Shown: positions 16,831 to 26,389, counted from the stretch's first letter. The stretch: DNA of 64,000 nucleotides from Niastella populi (GCF_002078015.1 NZ_LWBP01000199.1:124001-188000), one strand, 5' to 3'. A program made the numbers and translations. The notes: generated from the sequence alone by a model not told the origin.

Positions 16831-19287
16831 ATGAAAAGGATATCAATAGTTCTGGCATTATTATTAATTGCCATTATTCCCGTTATGGCCAATGACCCCG
16901 ATAATGGGTTCGGCACTATCAAAGGCCGCGTTACCACCGCCGACGGCAAACCGGCCGCATCTGTAACTGTACTGATCAAGGGCACTAAAAAAGCGACCGT
17001 TACCGAAGAGGATGGCTCTTTTTCCTTCAATCGAATTAAGTCTGGAAATTACGAACTCGAAATTACCCAGGTAGGATATGAAACCATTGTACAACAGGTA
17101 CAGGTAGATGGGAATAAAATAACCGCCGTTTCCATTCAACTGAAAATTTCTTCGAAAGAACTGCGCGAAGTGGTGGTTAGCGGCCGCAAGGGATTCGGCA
17201 TCACCGGCAGCGATTATGTGTCGAAGATGCCATTGAAGAATATTGAAAACCCGCAGGTGTATTCAAGCATTTCGAAAACATTGCTCAACGAGCAACTGGT
17301 ACTCTCTGTTGACGACGCCCTGCGTAACGCACCGGGCGTTCAAAAAATGTGGGATGCTACCGGTCGCAGCGGCGATGGCGGCAGCTACTTCAATATGCGC
17401 GGTTTTATTGTACAAAGCACCCTGCGAAATGGTATTGCAGGTAATGTTTCCGGTATTACCGACGCTGCCAACCTCGAGAAACTTGAAGTGATAAAAGGGC
17501 CCTCAGCCACTTTATTCGGTAATGTGCTCACTTCCTATGGCGGTATCATGAACCGGGTTACGAAAAAGCCATACGATCATTTCGGTGGCGAGATCAACTA
17601 TACTGCCGGCAGTTTCCAATATAACCGGGTAGGCATCGATATCAATACCCCGCTCGATTCCGCCCAAAACGTACTCTTGCGCGTAAACGCGGCCTACAGG
17701 TCGGAAGGCAGCTTCACTGACAATGGCTTTAGCCGGGGATTTGTTTTTGCGCCCAGTCTTTCCTATAAAGTAAACGAAAAATTGAACTTCCAGTTCGATG
17801 CAGAATTTTATAGCGGACAAAACACCGGACTGAACGTATACTTCTTCCCCTGGAAAATGAAGATAGCCGACCTCGGCGCCGACAGGGCCGATAAACTCAA
17901 CCTCGACTACAAACGTTCTTACGTGAATGAAGACCTGTATCAGACTTCCAGGAATATCAACTTCTTTGGCCAGATGAATTACACCATCTCTGACAACTGG
18001 AAATCACAAACGATCTTCTCTGCAACCAACGGCTATTCAGATGGACCTTCTCCTTACTTCTACCTGTTATCGAACGGCACGCCGCATGAGGGTACGCTTT
18101 TCTCGCGGAATGATCAGTATACCGACAACAGCAAAGACCAGGTGATTGAACTGCAGCAGAATTTTATCGGTGAATTCAACCTGGGCCGGTTCAGGAACCG
18201 CTTTGTGGGCGGACTGGATTTCACGCATCATTTTTCCGACCAGTACTTCGGCGGTAATACCTGGGATACCATTACAGCTTACAGAGGTGATTTGACAGTA
18301 GATGAGTATAGCAAAAAATACCACAGTTTTAACCGCACCAATATGGACCGGTTATACCAGGAAAAAGGCGATTTCTTCACGTACCCCGCTAACTACATTA
18401 CCAACACGTACAGTGCGTATGTAAGCGACATGTTCAATATCACCGATAATTTTATGGTGCTGGCAGCGGTGCGGTTAGATCATTTCAATAACCGCGGACC
18501 GGCGGATAACATTACCGGCACTTATTTGAATGCCAAAGCATACAGTCAGACCTTCCTGGCGCCTAAATTCGGCATCGTTTTTCAGCCGGTAAAGGACAAA
18601 ATATCGCTGTTTGCCAATTACCAGAACTCGTTTACCAATAAATACGGGGTCAATGGCAACAATGGTGAAGGTGAGGACAATGATTTCAAACCTGAGCAGG
18701 CGAACCAGGTGGAAGGCGGCGTAAAACTCGATGTTTTCGAGGGTAAATTGAGCGCTTCGGTAAGCGTTTATAACATCAGGGTAACCGATGTGATACGCCC
18801 TGATGCGGCCAATCCCGGATTTTCGATCCAGGATGGCACCCAGATAAGCAAAGGGGTTGATGCTGAGTTAATTGCCAACCCGATTGCCGGTTTGAGCCTG
18901 GTTGCCGGACTGGCCTATAACGATTCCAGATTTGAAAAAGCGGATGATGTGAATGTAGAAGGCCTGCGTCCTGGCACCGCCGGTTCGCCCTGGGTGGCCA
19001 ACTGGTGGATCAGCTACCGCCTGCAATGCCCCGGCCTGAAAGGTTGGGGAGCAGGATTTGGCGGCAATTATGCCAGTGACAATAAAGTCATCAATGCAAA
19101 GGACCTCGGCACTTTTACCCTGCCGGAGTATGCCGTGTTGAATGCAGCTGTATTTTATGATCAGCCGAAGTTCAGGCTGTCGGTGAAAATGGATAACCTC
19201 ACCAACAAAAAGTATTGGGTTGGCTACACTACCGTAAACCCGCAAAAGCTCAGGAATTTCGCGGCAGGCATCGCATTTAAGTTCTAA
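16831..19287 (+). CDS. TonB-dependent siderophore receptor
   Basis: This is an 818-residue outer-membrane receptor from ATG 16831 (an upstream TTG at 16813 is less likely). After the signal peptide come a carboxypeptidase-regulatory-like domain (about 25-105, GTIKGRVTTADGKPAASVTV), the plug (about 125-260, with DDALRNAPGVQ and NMRGF) and a 22-strand-type barrel ending FAAGIAFKF. The plug and barrel resemble FhuA/FhuE-type ferric siderophore receptors. It would import an iron chelate using TonB energy. The exact siderophore is unknown. A terminator follows. Confidence 0.9.
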   Translation: MKRISIVLALLLIAIIPVMANDPDNGFGTIKGRVTTADGKPAASVTVLIKGTKKATVTEEDGSFSFNRIKSGNYELEITQVGYETIVQQVQVDGNKITAVSIQLKISSKELREVVVSGRKGFGITGSDYVSKMPLKNIENPQVYSSISKTLLNEQLVLSVDDALRNAPGVQKMWDATGRSGDGGSYFNMRGFIVQSTLRNGIAGNVSGITDAANLEKLEVIKGPSATLFGNVLTSYGGIMNRVTKKPYDHFGGEINYTAGSFQYNRVGIDINTPLDSAQNVLLRVNAAYRSEGSFTDNGFSRGFVFAPSLSYKVNEKLNFQFDAEFYSGQNTGLNVYFFPWKMKIADLGADRADKLNLDYKRSYVNEDLYQTSRNINFFGQMNYTISDNWKSQTIFSATNGYSDGPSPYFYLLSNGTPHEGTLFSRNDQYTDNSKDQVIELQQNFIGEFNLGRFRNRFVGGLDFTHHFSDQYFGGNTWDTITAYRGDLTVDEYSKKYHSFNRTNMDRLYQEKGDFFTYPANYITNTYSAYVSDMFNITDNFMVLAAVRLDHFNNRGPADNITGTYLNAKAYSQTFLAPKFGIVFQPVKDKISLFANYQNSFTNKYGVNGNNGEGEDNDFKPEQANQVEGGVKLDVFEGKLSASVSVYNIRVTDVIRPDAANPGFSIQDGTQISKGVDAELIANPIAGLSLVAGLAYNDSRFEKADDVNVEGLRPGTAGSPWVANWWISYRLQCPGLKGWGAGFGGNYASDNKVINAKDLGTFTLPEYAVLNAAVFYDQPKFRLSVKMDNLTNKKYWVGYTTVNPQKLRNFAAGIAFKF

Positions 19288-19312
19288 AAATTATAACGTA
19301 AACACATAACAG

Positions 19313-19361
19313 GCGTGGCACGGTTCCCCAACTAAATGGTACGGAACAGTGCCACGCTTTA
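19313..19361 (+). terminator. Terminator after the siderophore receptor
   Basis: GCGTGGCAC (19313-19321) pairs with GTGCCACGC (19349-19357), and GTTCC with GGAAC inside it, followed by a short T run. The stem is strong but the T run weak. Confidence 0.6.
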
Positions 19362-19830
19362 TTATGCCCTTTCGCCCCCTTATACCGGTGAGAAAAAAGG
19401 GCATATTCCCCCTATGTAAGCCCTATCCTAACCTCTAAGGCTAAGTATTTGTATTTATTGAGTTAAAGTGTTACTTATCAATATGGTGAAGGAGTAAGCG
19501 CAATACTTGGAATGGGGGTGCCGCGGGGTGTATTTTTACATCGTTATAACAATCCAATGCAAATGAAACCGAAAAACGCCAAACGCTGAACGCAGAAAGC
19601 AAGGCAGAAAACCGAATCCGACCCAGACCTTACAACCGTAGCGAACAAGGAAAGCGTTAAATACAATCCGAACCCGACCGTACCCTATGATGCTGATTTT
19701 GTAGCGAACCGTACCCTGATGATTTTGTAGCGAACAATCCAATGATCCGAAAAACCGAAGAACCTGCCATCCTAAACCGTAAACGACCCCTAAACCCTGA
19801 TACCCCTAAAACAGACCGTACCCTTTAGGG

Positions 19831-19905
19831 CCTGATTTGTAGCAATAATTCGTACCCGAACCCTGATTTGTAGCAATAATTCGTACCCGAACCCTGATTT
19901 GTAGC
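19831..19905 (+). repeat. 31-base tandem repeat
   Basis: Two exact 31-base units start at 19831 and 19862 and begin CCTGATTTGTAGCAATAATT. A 13-base partial third copy starts at 19893. Related but diverged copies lie at about 19692, 19719 and 19962. Confidence 0.9.
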
Positions 19906-20423
19906 TAAGAACCGGCACCAGTCCACCCTTATTTAATCCGAATTGAACCGTACCCTTAAGGCCTGATTTGTAGCAATCCCTAAACGACGCTTAACGCGGA
20001 ACGCAGCGCGAAACCCGACCCTATGAACGCAGTGCCCCAAAAGTTCAACGCTAATGCAAAGAGCCAAATCCAATGAAATCCGAAAAACCCAATCTGAACC
20101 CTGGAAAACCGATCCTTTTATCCTTTGAAACAGAACCAATGAACATGTAGTGTACCCTTAAACGAAATCCTGTACAACGATCCGAATCCATGAAAGCCAA
20201 ACGCGCTGTGCCAACGCAAAAGGCAGCGCGCAAGATCCGAAAAACCAAAGTAAACCCGTCCCTGAAAACAAGAAACACCCTTTCGAAAACGTAATTTGCA
20301 ATCCGTACACCGTGCCGCCCGACTAAAGCCGGGACACGTTATGAAACCGGCTTATAGCCGAAGATCCAATCCGTTGAAAAACACGTAATCAATGATCCTT
20401 TTGGAAACCATCCAAAGAGATTG

Positions 20424-20451
20424 TCCTCCCGGCCTGCCGGGAGGATTTTTT
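20424..20451 (+). terminator. Strong terminator closing the A/C-rich locus
   Basis: TCCTCCCGGC (20424-20433) pairs perfectly with GCCGGGAGGA (20436-20445), followed by six T. No protein gene lies upstream within 1.1 kb on this strand, so it must end a non-coding transcript or read-through from the TonB receptor. Confidence 0.85.
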
Positions 20452-20501
20452 ATTTAAGGAAATTATTTTTTTGTTATATTCGTATCGGAATCCTTACCTT
20501 C

Positions 20502-20806
20502 GGTTCATGGTAAGTGATATACTGGTAGTCAACCTCCCCAACCAGAAATATCGGTAAAGCTTCTGATTGTAGATTTTATCTTTTTGAATTAGACGTAATG
20601 TGTAGAAGGCTGAACTATGTTCAGTAAATATAATTCCCTGCTATAATGCATTTTATAACCGCATTTGGCAAGGCAGCGATTAACGTTATACAGGAAACAA
20701 TAAGTCGGCACGCACATGGAAGCATGCATTTAAGGTATGTGTGAAGTACAGCCTGAAATTAAAAGTTGCTTCCGGCAACAGGCCCTGTTTTTGCGCAGGG
20801 CTTGTT
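20502..20806 (+). other. Possible second non-coding transcript
   Basis: A promoter-like pair, TTTG (20470-20473) and TACCTTCG (20495-20502, one mismatch to TAnnTTTG) 21 bases apart, precedes about 300 bases without a gene, ending at the hairpin 20777-20806. A 16-codon frame starting at 20507 (MVSDILVVNLPNQKYR) begins almost at the predicted RNA start. It could be a tiny leader peptide or chance. Confidence 0.3.
20777..20806. terminator. Hairpin terminator shared by both strands
   Basis: AACA-GCCCTG pairs with CAGGGC-TGTT around a T/G-rich loop. It lies 16 bases beyond the stop of the minus-strand small membrane gene and is followed by T-rich sequence on the plus strand. Confidence 0.6.
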
Positions 20807-20821
20807 TATTTATATGGATCA

Positions 20822-21052
20822 TCATTTTTTCCGTTTCATTATGGACATAACGATAAGCGTTATAGCTGCTGCCGGGAATAGAAAAACAGAAGCGTAGATA
20901 AGAACATAACAGGTGGTGAAAATGACCTCTGAAAGACTGTTTGTCTTCATCATCAATAGAAGTACCAACCGGCAAATGATGATCAGCAGCAGGCTAATGA
21001 CCATTATGCTGACAGCTATTTTTCCGGTTCTGGTTAGTAATAATTCTTTCAT
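20822..21052 (-). CDS. Small integral membrane protein
   Basis: This is a 76-residue, very hydrophobic protein with two predicted membrane spans (about 13-35 and 45-70), a basic N-terminus (MKELLLTRTGK) and a C-terminal MKRKK tail. No family is recognised. It is alone between a non-coding stretch and a divergent lipoprotein gene. Confidence 0.6.
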   Translation of the reverse strand: MKELLLTRTGKIAVSIMVISLLLIIICRLVLLLMMKTNSLSEVIFTTCYVLIYASVFLFPAAAITLIVMSIMKRKK

Positions 21053-21230
21053 TCGTATATAATGTTTTCGGCAGCAAATTAGTTCATGACTTATTTTAAT
21101 TTGTTAATATATTGATGGCATTTTGCGCTGCATATTAGTATTATTATAACAATTCTGCTATTTTGAATATCCTTAATTTTTTACACCTTGAGGACCGTAA
21201 GCCCGAATTCATTACACCGTACTTAAAAAT

Positions 21231-22010
21231 ATGATGAAACCCCTACGCTGTTTATTAGCGCTCGGTATTGTAGTGGCAGGTTGTACCAATAACCAGGAAA
21301 AAGATCAGCCAGTTGCCACCGGCTCTTTAAATGCCAGATCAATAGCCAGGACGAATACAATTGATTCTGCTGTTACGCAGCAAAGTGAGCCAGCAATTGT
21401 TGACCTGCCGTTTGGTCCCAAAAGTGGCGCCAATAAAAATTTCTGTAATGAAACAATGTTTTATTTGAATATAATTGGAGAGAACTACACCGCCGCAAAT
21501 GGCTTTAAGAACCTGAAACCTGCCTATCCCCTTCCACCGATCGACAGATACATATACACGGTAATTGATACCGTATATGATCCCGGAGAGTGCGCTCAGG
21601 ATATATCTATGGATAGTGTTTTCAGGGTTACCAGCTACAAATTACGGCTTCCCGACCATGAAGGTTTTGAAGTGTATTACATGGCTGATGACATGGCCAA
21701 TAACAACCTCACACCTGGCTTTACGGGACGTTGTGCGAATTTCGAATTGAAATTTTATGGTGCGCTGATCTTTTATCAGAAAGCGACAAAAACGGCGCGG
21801 TTACTCCCGGTATATCATAATTATTATAACGAGTCGCAACATGAACGGTATTTTGCTATCGATAAGAATTACCGCATAACCATTTGTAATAAGATATTTT
21901 CTGAAGGTGATTATGATTCAAAAAATGCTGTTGAGATGTGGGATGGACCCCGGTATGAGGTTACCATGAAAAAAAGTGGAGCGTTTGAAATAAAGAGGTT
22001 TGGAGAGTAG
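21231..22010 (+). CDS. Hypothetical lipoprotein
   Basis: This 259-residue protein has a lipoprotein signal ending VVAGC (lipid Cys18), then a low-complexity linker and a folded part from about residue 60. Cysteines fall at intervals (FCNETMF, PGECAQDIS, GRCANFEL, ICNKIF), which could form disulfides in the periplasm or outside. No family is recognised. It is probably anchored to a membrane facing the periplasm or cell surface. Confidence 0.7.
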   Translation: MMKPLRCLLALGIVVAGCTNNQEKDQPVATGSLNARSIARTNTIDSAVTQQSEPAIVDLPFGPKSGANKNFCNETMFYLNIIGENYTAANGFKNLKPAYPLPPIDRYIYTVIDTVYDPGECAQDISMDSVFRVTSYKLRLPDHEGFEVYYMADDMANNNLTPGFTGRCANFELKFYGALIFYQKATKTARLLPVYHNYYNESQHERYFAIDKNYRITICNKIFSEGDYDSKNAVEMWDGPRYEVTMKKSGAFEIKRFGE

Positions 22011-22115
22011 CTATAATGCAATATCCTCCTTTTTTAACCAGCCTCTTATGCGTTTGCCCGAAGGGTTCATATACTCAAATGAAACCCAGTTCTCATTAAT
22101 GGCAACTATTGTTTT
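22011..22115 (-). pseudogene. Remnant of an SH3-like domain C-terminus
   Basis: The minus-strand frame ending at stop 22011-22013 reads INENWVSFEYMNPSGKRIRG then WLKKEDIAL. The pattern W-V-x-x-x-Y-x-x-P-x-GK-x-I-x-GW-x-K-x-E matches the last strands of bacterial SH3-like domains. An in-frame stop lies a few codons upstream, so only the tail survives. Confidence 0.4.
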
Positions 22116-22395
22116 TTAACCGTATAATTTCTTCCTGTCGCTGCTGAACCTTTTTATTCAGATCGATCACATATAAAGTCAGCTCTTCAATTTTCTTTAA
22201 TAGCAAAGCCTGGTTATCGCCCAAATCGATGCCATTTTTTTCTACCTCTGCAGCGGCTGGTATTTCGGGTAAGTGATGTTTAGCGTATATAAATTGCTCG
22301 AGTTCAGACAGTGGGCGTAGTATATATGAAGGATCAAATACATAATCGGCCCAGCCGGCATTTTTATTGAAATAACGTGGCGTCTTTAATTGCTA
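22096..22395 (-). pseudogene. Tail of a large surface/tail-fibre-like protein, out of frame with the epimerase gene
   Basis: A frame ending at TAA 22098-22096 reads TPRYFNKNAGWADYVFDPSY and later EVEKNGIDLGDNQALLLKK, then EELTLYVIDLNKKVQQRQEE. This matches from memory the conserved C-terminal coiled tail of Bacteroidota proteins with an endosialidase-chaperone-like ending (GWADYVFD, HLPEIP, GDNQALLLKKIEELTLY). It has no start of its own, and its upstream part overlaps the last codons of the dipeptide epimerase in another frame, so it is a 3' fragment left by a rearrangement. Confidence 0.65.
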
Positions 22396-23392
22396 TCCCC
22401 AACCCCGGCGCATCGCTGCAGGTTACTTTGCCGTTATCAAATTGTAACCCGGTTGCTATGTCTTCGGCCAACAATAACGGCCCGTCCATATCAACGTAAT
22501 CGAGCAGCGGATTCAGGTGGGCAATGGCGGCGGAACCTACCGTGCTTTCGTTCATACTTCCTACCATTACCTTCATGCCTAACGAGCGGGCATTGGCGAT
22601 CATGCGGCGGGCCGGCGTTATACCGCTGCATTTGGTGAGTTTGATATTGATACCATGAAAATGGCCATGGCATTTTTGTACATCCCCTTCCAGCACGCAG
22701 CTCTCGTCGGCAATGAGGGGTAATGGCGATTCGTTATACAACCGTTTCATTCCCTCCCAATCGTCTTTTGCCAGCGGCTGCTCAACAAACTCAACGCCCA
22801 GTTCTTTTAAGGCAGGCAGTTTTTCCAGTGCTTCGTCAACCGTCCAGGCGGCGTTTGCATCTACCCGTAAAATGGCATTGGTATGTTTTCGCAATGCGGT
22901 AACGATCTCTATATCCTGGTCGGTGCCTAATTTGATCTTGTAAATGGGCCAGGGTTTCTCCTGCATTTTCGCTACCATTTTTTCAATGGTATCTATCCCG
23001 ATGGTGTAATCGGTGGCGGGGGCCTGCTGCATATCGAGACCCCACAACTTGTACAGGGGTTGTTGCCGCAGCTTTCCATACATATCCCAGGCGGCGATAT
23101 CCAGCGCGCAAACGAGAAAGTTATTTTGCGGATAAAGATGGTGCAGGTAATGCCAGTAACGTTCGGGGTCGGTAAAGGCGAATTTTTCTACAAACATTTT
23201 CTTCTGTTCCAGGTCGGCCGCCATTTTTTCAACGGGAATATTGTAATACGTAATGGCCGGCGCCTCGCCATAACCCACATGGCCGCGAAATTCCAATTGC
23301 ACGATCAATGACGGCTGGTGGGTTTTGGTTCCTTTTGAGATGGTAAAAGGGTAACGGAACGGGAGGTTAATTGTTTTGTATGCTACTTTCAT
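22364..23392 (-). CDS. Dipeptide epimerase (enolase superfamily)
   Basis: From MKVAYKTINLP this is a 342-residue enolase-superfamily enzyme. The capping domain occupies about 1-120. The barrel shows YKIKLG (acid/base Lys), three metal ligands in RVDANAAW, EQPL and ADES, and the second Lys in INIKLTKCSG. The set matches L-Ala-D/L-Glu-type dipeptide epimerases, which act on peptides from cell-wall turnover. The longer frame to 23416 adds eight unlikely residues. Its final codons overlap the alien fragment at 22096-22395, so the original C-terminus may have been altered. Confidence 0.87.
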   Translation of the reverse strand: MKVAYKTINLPFRYPFTISKGTKTHQPSLIVQLEFRGHVGYGEAPAITYYNIPVEKMAADLEQKKMFVEKFAFTDPERYWHYLHHLYPQNNFLVCALDIAAWDMYGKLRQQPLYKLWGLDMQQAPATDYTIGIDTIEKMVAKMQEKPWPIYKIKLGTDQDIEIVTALRKHTNAILRVDANAAWTVDEALEKLPALKELGVEFVEQPLAKDDWEGMKRLYNESPLPLIADESCVLEGDVQKCHGHFHGINIKLTKCSGITPARRMIANARSLGMKVMVGSMNESTVGSAAIAHLNPLLDYVDMDGPLLLAEDIATGLQFDNGKVTCSDAPGLGIAIKDATLFQ

Positions 23393-23413
23393 TGGGGTTG
23401 GTTGGTGTATGGG

Positions 23414-23599
23414 CAATGTGACAATGTGATAATTCGATAATGAAATACAAATACAGATTCACGCTACTCGCAGCTCGCGAAATGCTGTTTGCTTTATAAA
23501 TTTTTCCGGTTTCATAGCATTAGCTTTTTCATTTCTATTCAGTATTTATTAGCGGCTTCCAATATCAAATTATCGAATTATCACATTATCAAATTATCG
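23414..23599. repeat. Inverted pair of degenerate 8-mer arms
   Basis: The left arm (23414-23442) is built of 8-mers such as CAATGTGA and TAATTCGA. The right arm (23561-23599) uses AATTATCG, AATTATCA and CATTATCA. They are roughly complementary with about 120 bases between. The right arm contains the stop codon of the glucanotransferase gene (TAA at 23596-23594). Confidence 0.8.
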
Positions 23600-26281
23600 C
23601 CCCGCATCTTTTATAAACTCCTCCAGCTCACTATTGAACTCCTTCTCCTTCAACAACTGCTCCAGCGTAATGTGCATCCTGTACCGCCAGTAATGTTTGG
23701 GCATGGCCGGTATATTGATGCGTTCTTCATTCGGGTTTTCACGGCGCAGGGTTTCGTTCATGCCCAACAGGTCCTGCAGCTGAAAGGTTGCCCACAATGC
23801 CGGTGACTGCAAATGCTGAATCACAATGGCCTTGTTGATCCATGCTTCACAGGTTGGCGGCGCATCGCCCCACTGACCTAAAATATAGTTATAGAACCGT
23901 TGCGTTTTTGTGCGGTCCTCTTCCCACCAGCCGCGGATGGTGCTCATATCGTGTGTTGCCGGCGTAACTACCGATAAATACGGCGCATGCGCGGGATGAA
24001 AGAACTCTGCATGAATATCTTTCGGCATCCGCTGTATTTCGAGGCTCGCAATTCCCAACTGTTTCATTACTTCCGGTACGCAATGCGGCACCATGCCGAG
24101 GTCTTCGCCGCAGATCAGCATGTTGGTCGACCGTTTCAGCGCCGGCAATTTACGTAACCCTTCCTGCATCCAGAAATGTTCCTGCCGATGATAAAAATAA
24201 TTTACGTACAGGTCTTTCAGTTTATCCTGCAGATAACCGTCGAGGTGACGGAACGATGTGGTACTTTCTATGCCTATCCTGAAATGATATTCCGTGCCAT
24301 TTGAACCCGGTTGTTCAAAGAAGATCACGTTTGAAATGAGATCATACAATCCCTGCCGTAAGTGCTGATTCTCCTCACTTCTATCCAGCGCATCGAAATG
24401 CGCTTCTACCTGGCGCTGGGTTGCAAATTCCGGCTTCAACGTGTATTGATTGCCGGCAGCATCGAGATATGGTTTGAACTTTTCTGTGTTCGGCCCGAAC
24501 ATATCCCATAACACCGCATCGTTTATAAAGGGCTGACAATATCTTACCGGGTTGAACCAGATGCCGCGTTGTTCAAACTCCACAACATGTACGGGCACTG
24601 CATGTACAAAGCGGCCCATAATGCCTTCTACAGCGTGTATTGGAATGCTCCAGATGCGAAAGAAACCTAGTATATGATCTATGCGAAAAGCATCGAAATA
24701 GTTACTCATTTGTATGAACCGCCGGTGCCACCATTCATACCCGTCGGCAGCCATACGTTCCCAGTTATACGTAGGAAAGCCCCAGTTCTGTCCGCGTACT
24801 GCAAAATCATCGGGCGGCGCGCCGGCCTGCATTTCCAGATGATACAATTCGGGTTCTACCCAGGCATCGCTGCCATAACGGTACACCCCAATCGGAAGAT
24901 CGCCTTTTAGTATAATGCCATTCTTGTGCGCATACTCAGCCGCCTCCTGCAGTTGCAGGTGTAAATGATACTGTGTAAAATAATGAATGGCTACCTGGTC
25001 GTATTGTTTTCCTTTGGGTGAAGCCAGCTTTTGTATGGCCTCTTTATTATACATATTGTTCGACTTCCATTGGTTAAAATCGGCCGTTCCATAGCGGTCG
25101 CGCAGGCTGCAGAAAACCGCATAGGGTACCAGCCAGTGTTTATTGTTCTCAAAAAATTGCTGGTAGTCCTCATCATTTGCCCATTCATCTTTCTGCACCA
25201 TGTACAGCTCTTTTATGGCAGCGAGTTTTGTATGCATCACGGCTTCATAATCCACATCGGGCAGTTCATTCAACTGTGCCTGTTTTTTCTTCAGGGGTTT
25301 TATAAGGCTGGCAAATTCTTTACCGGCCACTTTGGTGATGTTGAGGTACATAGGATGTAACGCAAATGCCGAGATGGCCGCGTAGGGATACGAATCAACC
25401 CAGGTATGGGTTGCGGTAGTATCGTTAACCGGTAAGATCTGGATCATCTTCATGCCGGTTTTTGCCGCCCAGTCAACAAATAACTTCAGATCGGTGAATT
25501 CACCAACGCCAAATGAGTTCTTACTGCGCAAACTGAACACGGGTATCACTACGCCGGCGCCCTTCCAGGTGGTATTGGGTAAATGCACAAAACCATCGTG
25601 CAGGACGGTGAGCGTATTCATGAGTGCGTCGCCGTGCAGCCAGCGGTTCTCTCCTTCTTCAAACCGTACAAAGGTTTTGGTCTTGATATTGTAAATGCCG
25701 TATTTGTATTGAATGGGGAACGATTCCTTGGGTAAGTCCAGTTTTACCGCCCACCAGTTGTCTTCGCGGTGCAGCAATACAGGACTGGTTTCATCCCAAT
25801 CGGCCATTTCGCGGGTGCCGCCAAGCACACAAATCACTTCATTTTTCTGCAACAGCGGCGCCTTTGCCTTAAAGTAATGGGTGGCATGTTTAACCGCTTT
25901 TGGCTTGGTGCGGGTTTCATTGCTCTTAAGCAGGATCTGCTGAAAAGGATCGGTATAGAAAGCGTTCTCAAATTCGCCAGGGTGGTTCCAGGTATCCAAT
26001 ACCCTTGTCTCCTGCATGGGGCTTTTGGTAATGGTGATGGATTTATTATCGTCCCATTCCTGCACCATACTGCCATCGAGCCCCTTATAGATATAGTTAT
26101 ATTTAATGGCATCGGTTTGCGGATCATTGATCGTAATGGTACCCGTCCAAAGGTCGTTATTGAGCCAGGTTAAAGGGAACGCGTGTTCGATATTGTTGTT
26201 TCCTAACTCGTCGGTATTGCCGGTAACATAAAGCGATTCACCGGGCCGGGTATAAAATCTGAGGTAAAAATGGATCGTCAT
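23594..26281 (-). CDS. malQ: 4-alpha-glucanotransferase (amylomaltase) with two starch-binding domains
   Basis: From MTIHFYLRFYT this is an 895-residue protein. Two CBM20 starch-binding domains (about 1-105 and 125-235) precede a GH77 catalytic domain (about 240-890). Catalytic motifs are visible: YFDAFRIDHILGFFRIW with the nucleophile Asp, ICGEDLGMVP with the acid/base Glu, and ATHDMSTIRGWW. It transfers alpha-1,4-glucan segments in maltodextrin or glycogen metabolism in the cytoplasm. The double-CBM20 form resembles plant DPE2 and Bacteroidota enzymes. Thirteen further residues upstream are unlikely to be coding. The stop codon lies inside a repeat arm. Confidence 0.93.
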   Translation of the reverse strand: MTIHFYLRFYTRPGESLYVTGNTDELGNNNIEHAFPLTWLNNDLWTGTITINDPQTDAIKYNYIYKGLDGSMVQEWDDNKSITITKSPMQETRVLDTWNHPGEFENAFYTDPFQQILLKSNETRTKPKAVKHATHYFKAKAPLLQKNEVICVLGGTREMADWDETSPVLLHREDNWWAVKLDLPKESFPIQYKYGIYNIKTKTFVRFEEGENRWLHGDALMNTLTVLHDGFVHLPNTTWKGAGVVIPVFSLRSKNSFGVGEFTDLKLFVDWAAKTGMKMIQILPVNDTTATHTWVDSYPYAAISAFALHPMYLNITKVAGKEFASLIKPLKKKQAQLNELPDVDYEAVMHTKLAAIKELYMVQKDEWANDEDYQQFFENNKHWLVPYAVFCSLRDRYGTADFNQWKSNNMYNKEAIQKLASPKGKQYDQVAIHYFTQYHLHLQLQEAAEYAHKNGIILKGDLPIGVYRYGSDAWVEPELYHLEMQAGAPPDDFAVRGQNWGFPTYNWERMAADGYEWWHRRFIQMSNYFDAFRIDHILGFFRIWSIPIHAVEGIMGRFVHAVPVHVVEFEQRGIWFNPVRYCQPFINDAVLWDMFGPNTEKFKPYLDAAGNQYTLKPEFATQRQVEAHFDALDRSEENQHLRQGLYDLISNVIFFEQPGSNGTEYHFRIGIESTTSFRHLDGYLQDKLKDLYVNYFYHRQEHFWMQEGLRKLPALKRSTNMLICGEDLGMVPHCVPEVMKQLGIASLEIQRMPKDIHAEFFHPAHAPYLSVVTPATHDMSTIRGWWEEDRTKTQRFYNYILGQWGDAPPTCEAWINKAIVIQHLQSPALWATFQLQDLLGMNETLRRENPNEERINIPAMPKHYWRYRMHITLEQLLKEKEFNSELEEFIKDAGR

Positions 26282-26353
26282 AATGCTTTTTTTATTTATC
26301 ACTGCCGGGTTTTCATGCACGGGTTAAGACAGATAAAGCGTTCATTTTCAGAA

Positions 26354-26389
26354 CAAAATTATAGCAAGCTGGTTGAAAATAACAACAAA
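26354..26389 (-). promoter_or_regulatory. Promoter of the glucanotransferase gene
   Basis: The minus strand carries TAATTTTG (26361-26354) with TTG/TTTG 21-24 bases upstream. The predicted RNA start is near 26348, giving a leader of about 65 bases. Confidence 0.55.

Larger units (their letters stand above)
19540..20451 (+). other. A/C-rich repeat-bearing non-coding locus, possible long RNA
   Basis: About 900 bases have no credible reading frame on either strand. The plus strand is rich in A and C (about 70% in a sampled line at 19621) and poor in G. Short phrases recur: TGATTTGTAGC-like cores six times between 19692 and 19977, CGTACCC, and ATCCGAAAAACC at 19744, 20079 and 20233. The stretch ends in a strong plus-strand terminator. 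The simplest reading is a long, weakly structured transcript. A decayed repeat array is the alternative. No matching RNA family comes to mind. Confidence 0.4.

Noticed and set aside
19831-19905. 31-base tandem as a CRISPR repeat
   Set aside because: Units are directly joined with no spacers between them.
19536-20278. Three minus-strand frames of 68-75 codons in the A/C-rich locus
   Set aside because: Their composition follows from the G/T-rich minus strand; no start context, no family, and they overlap each other.
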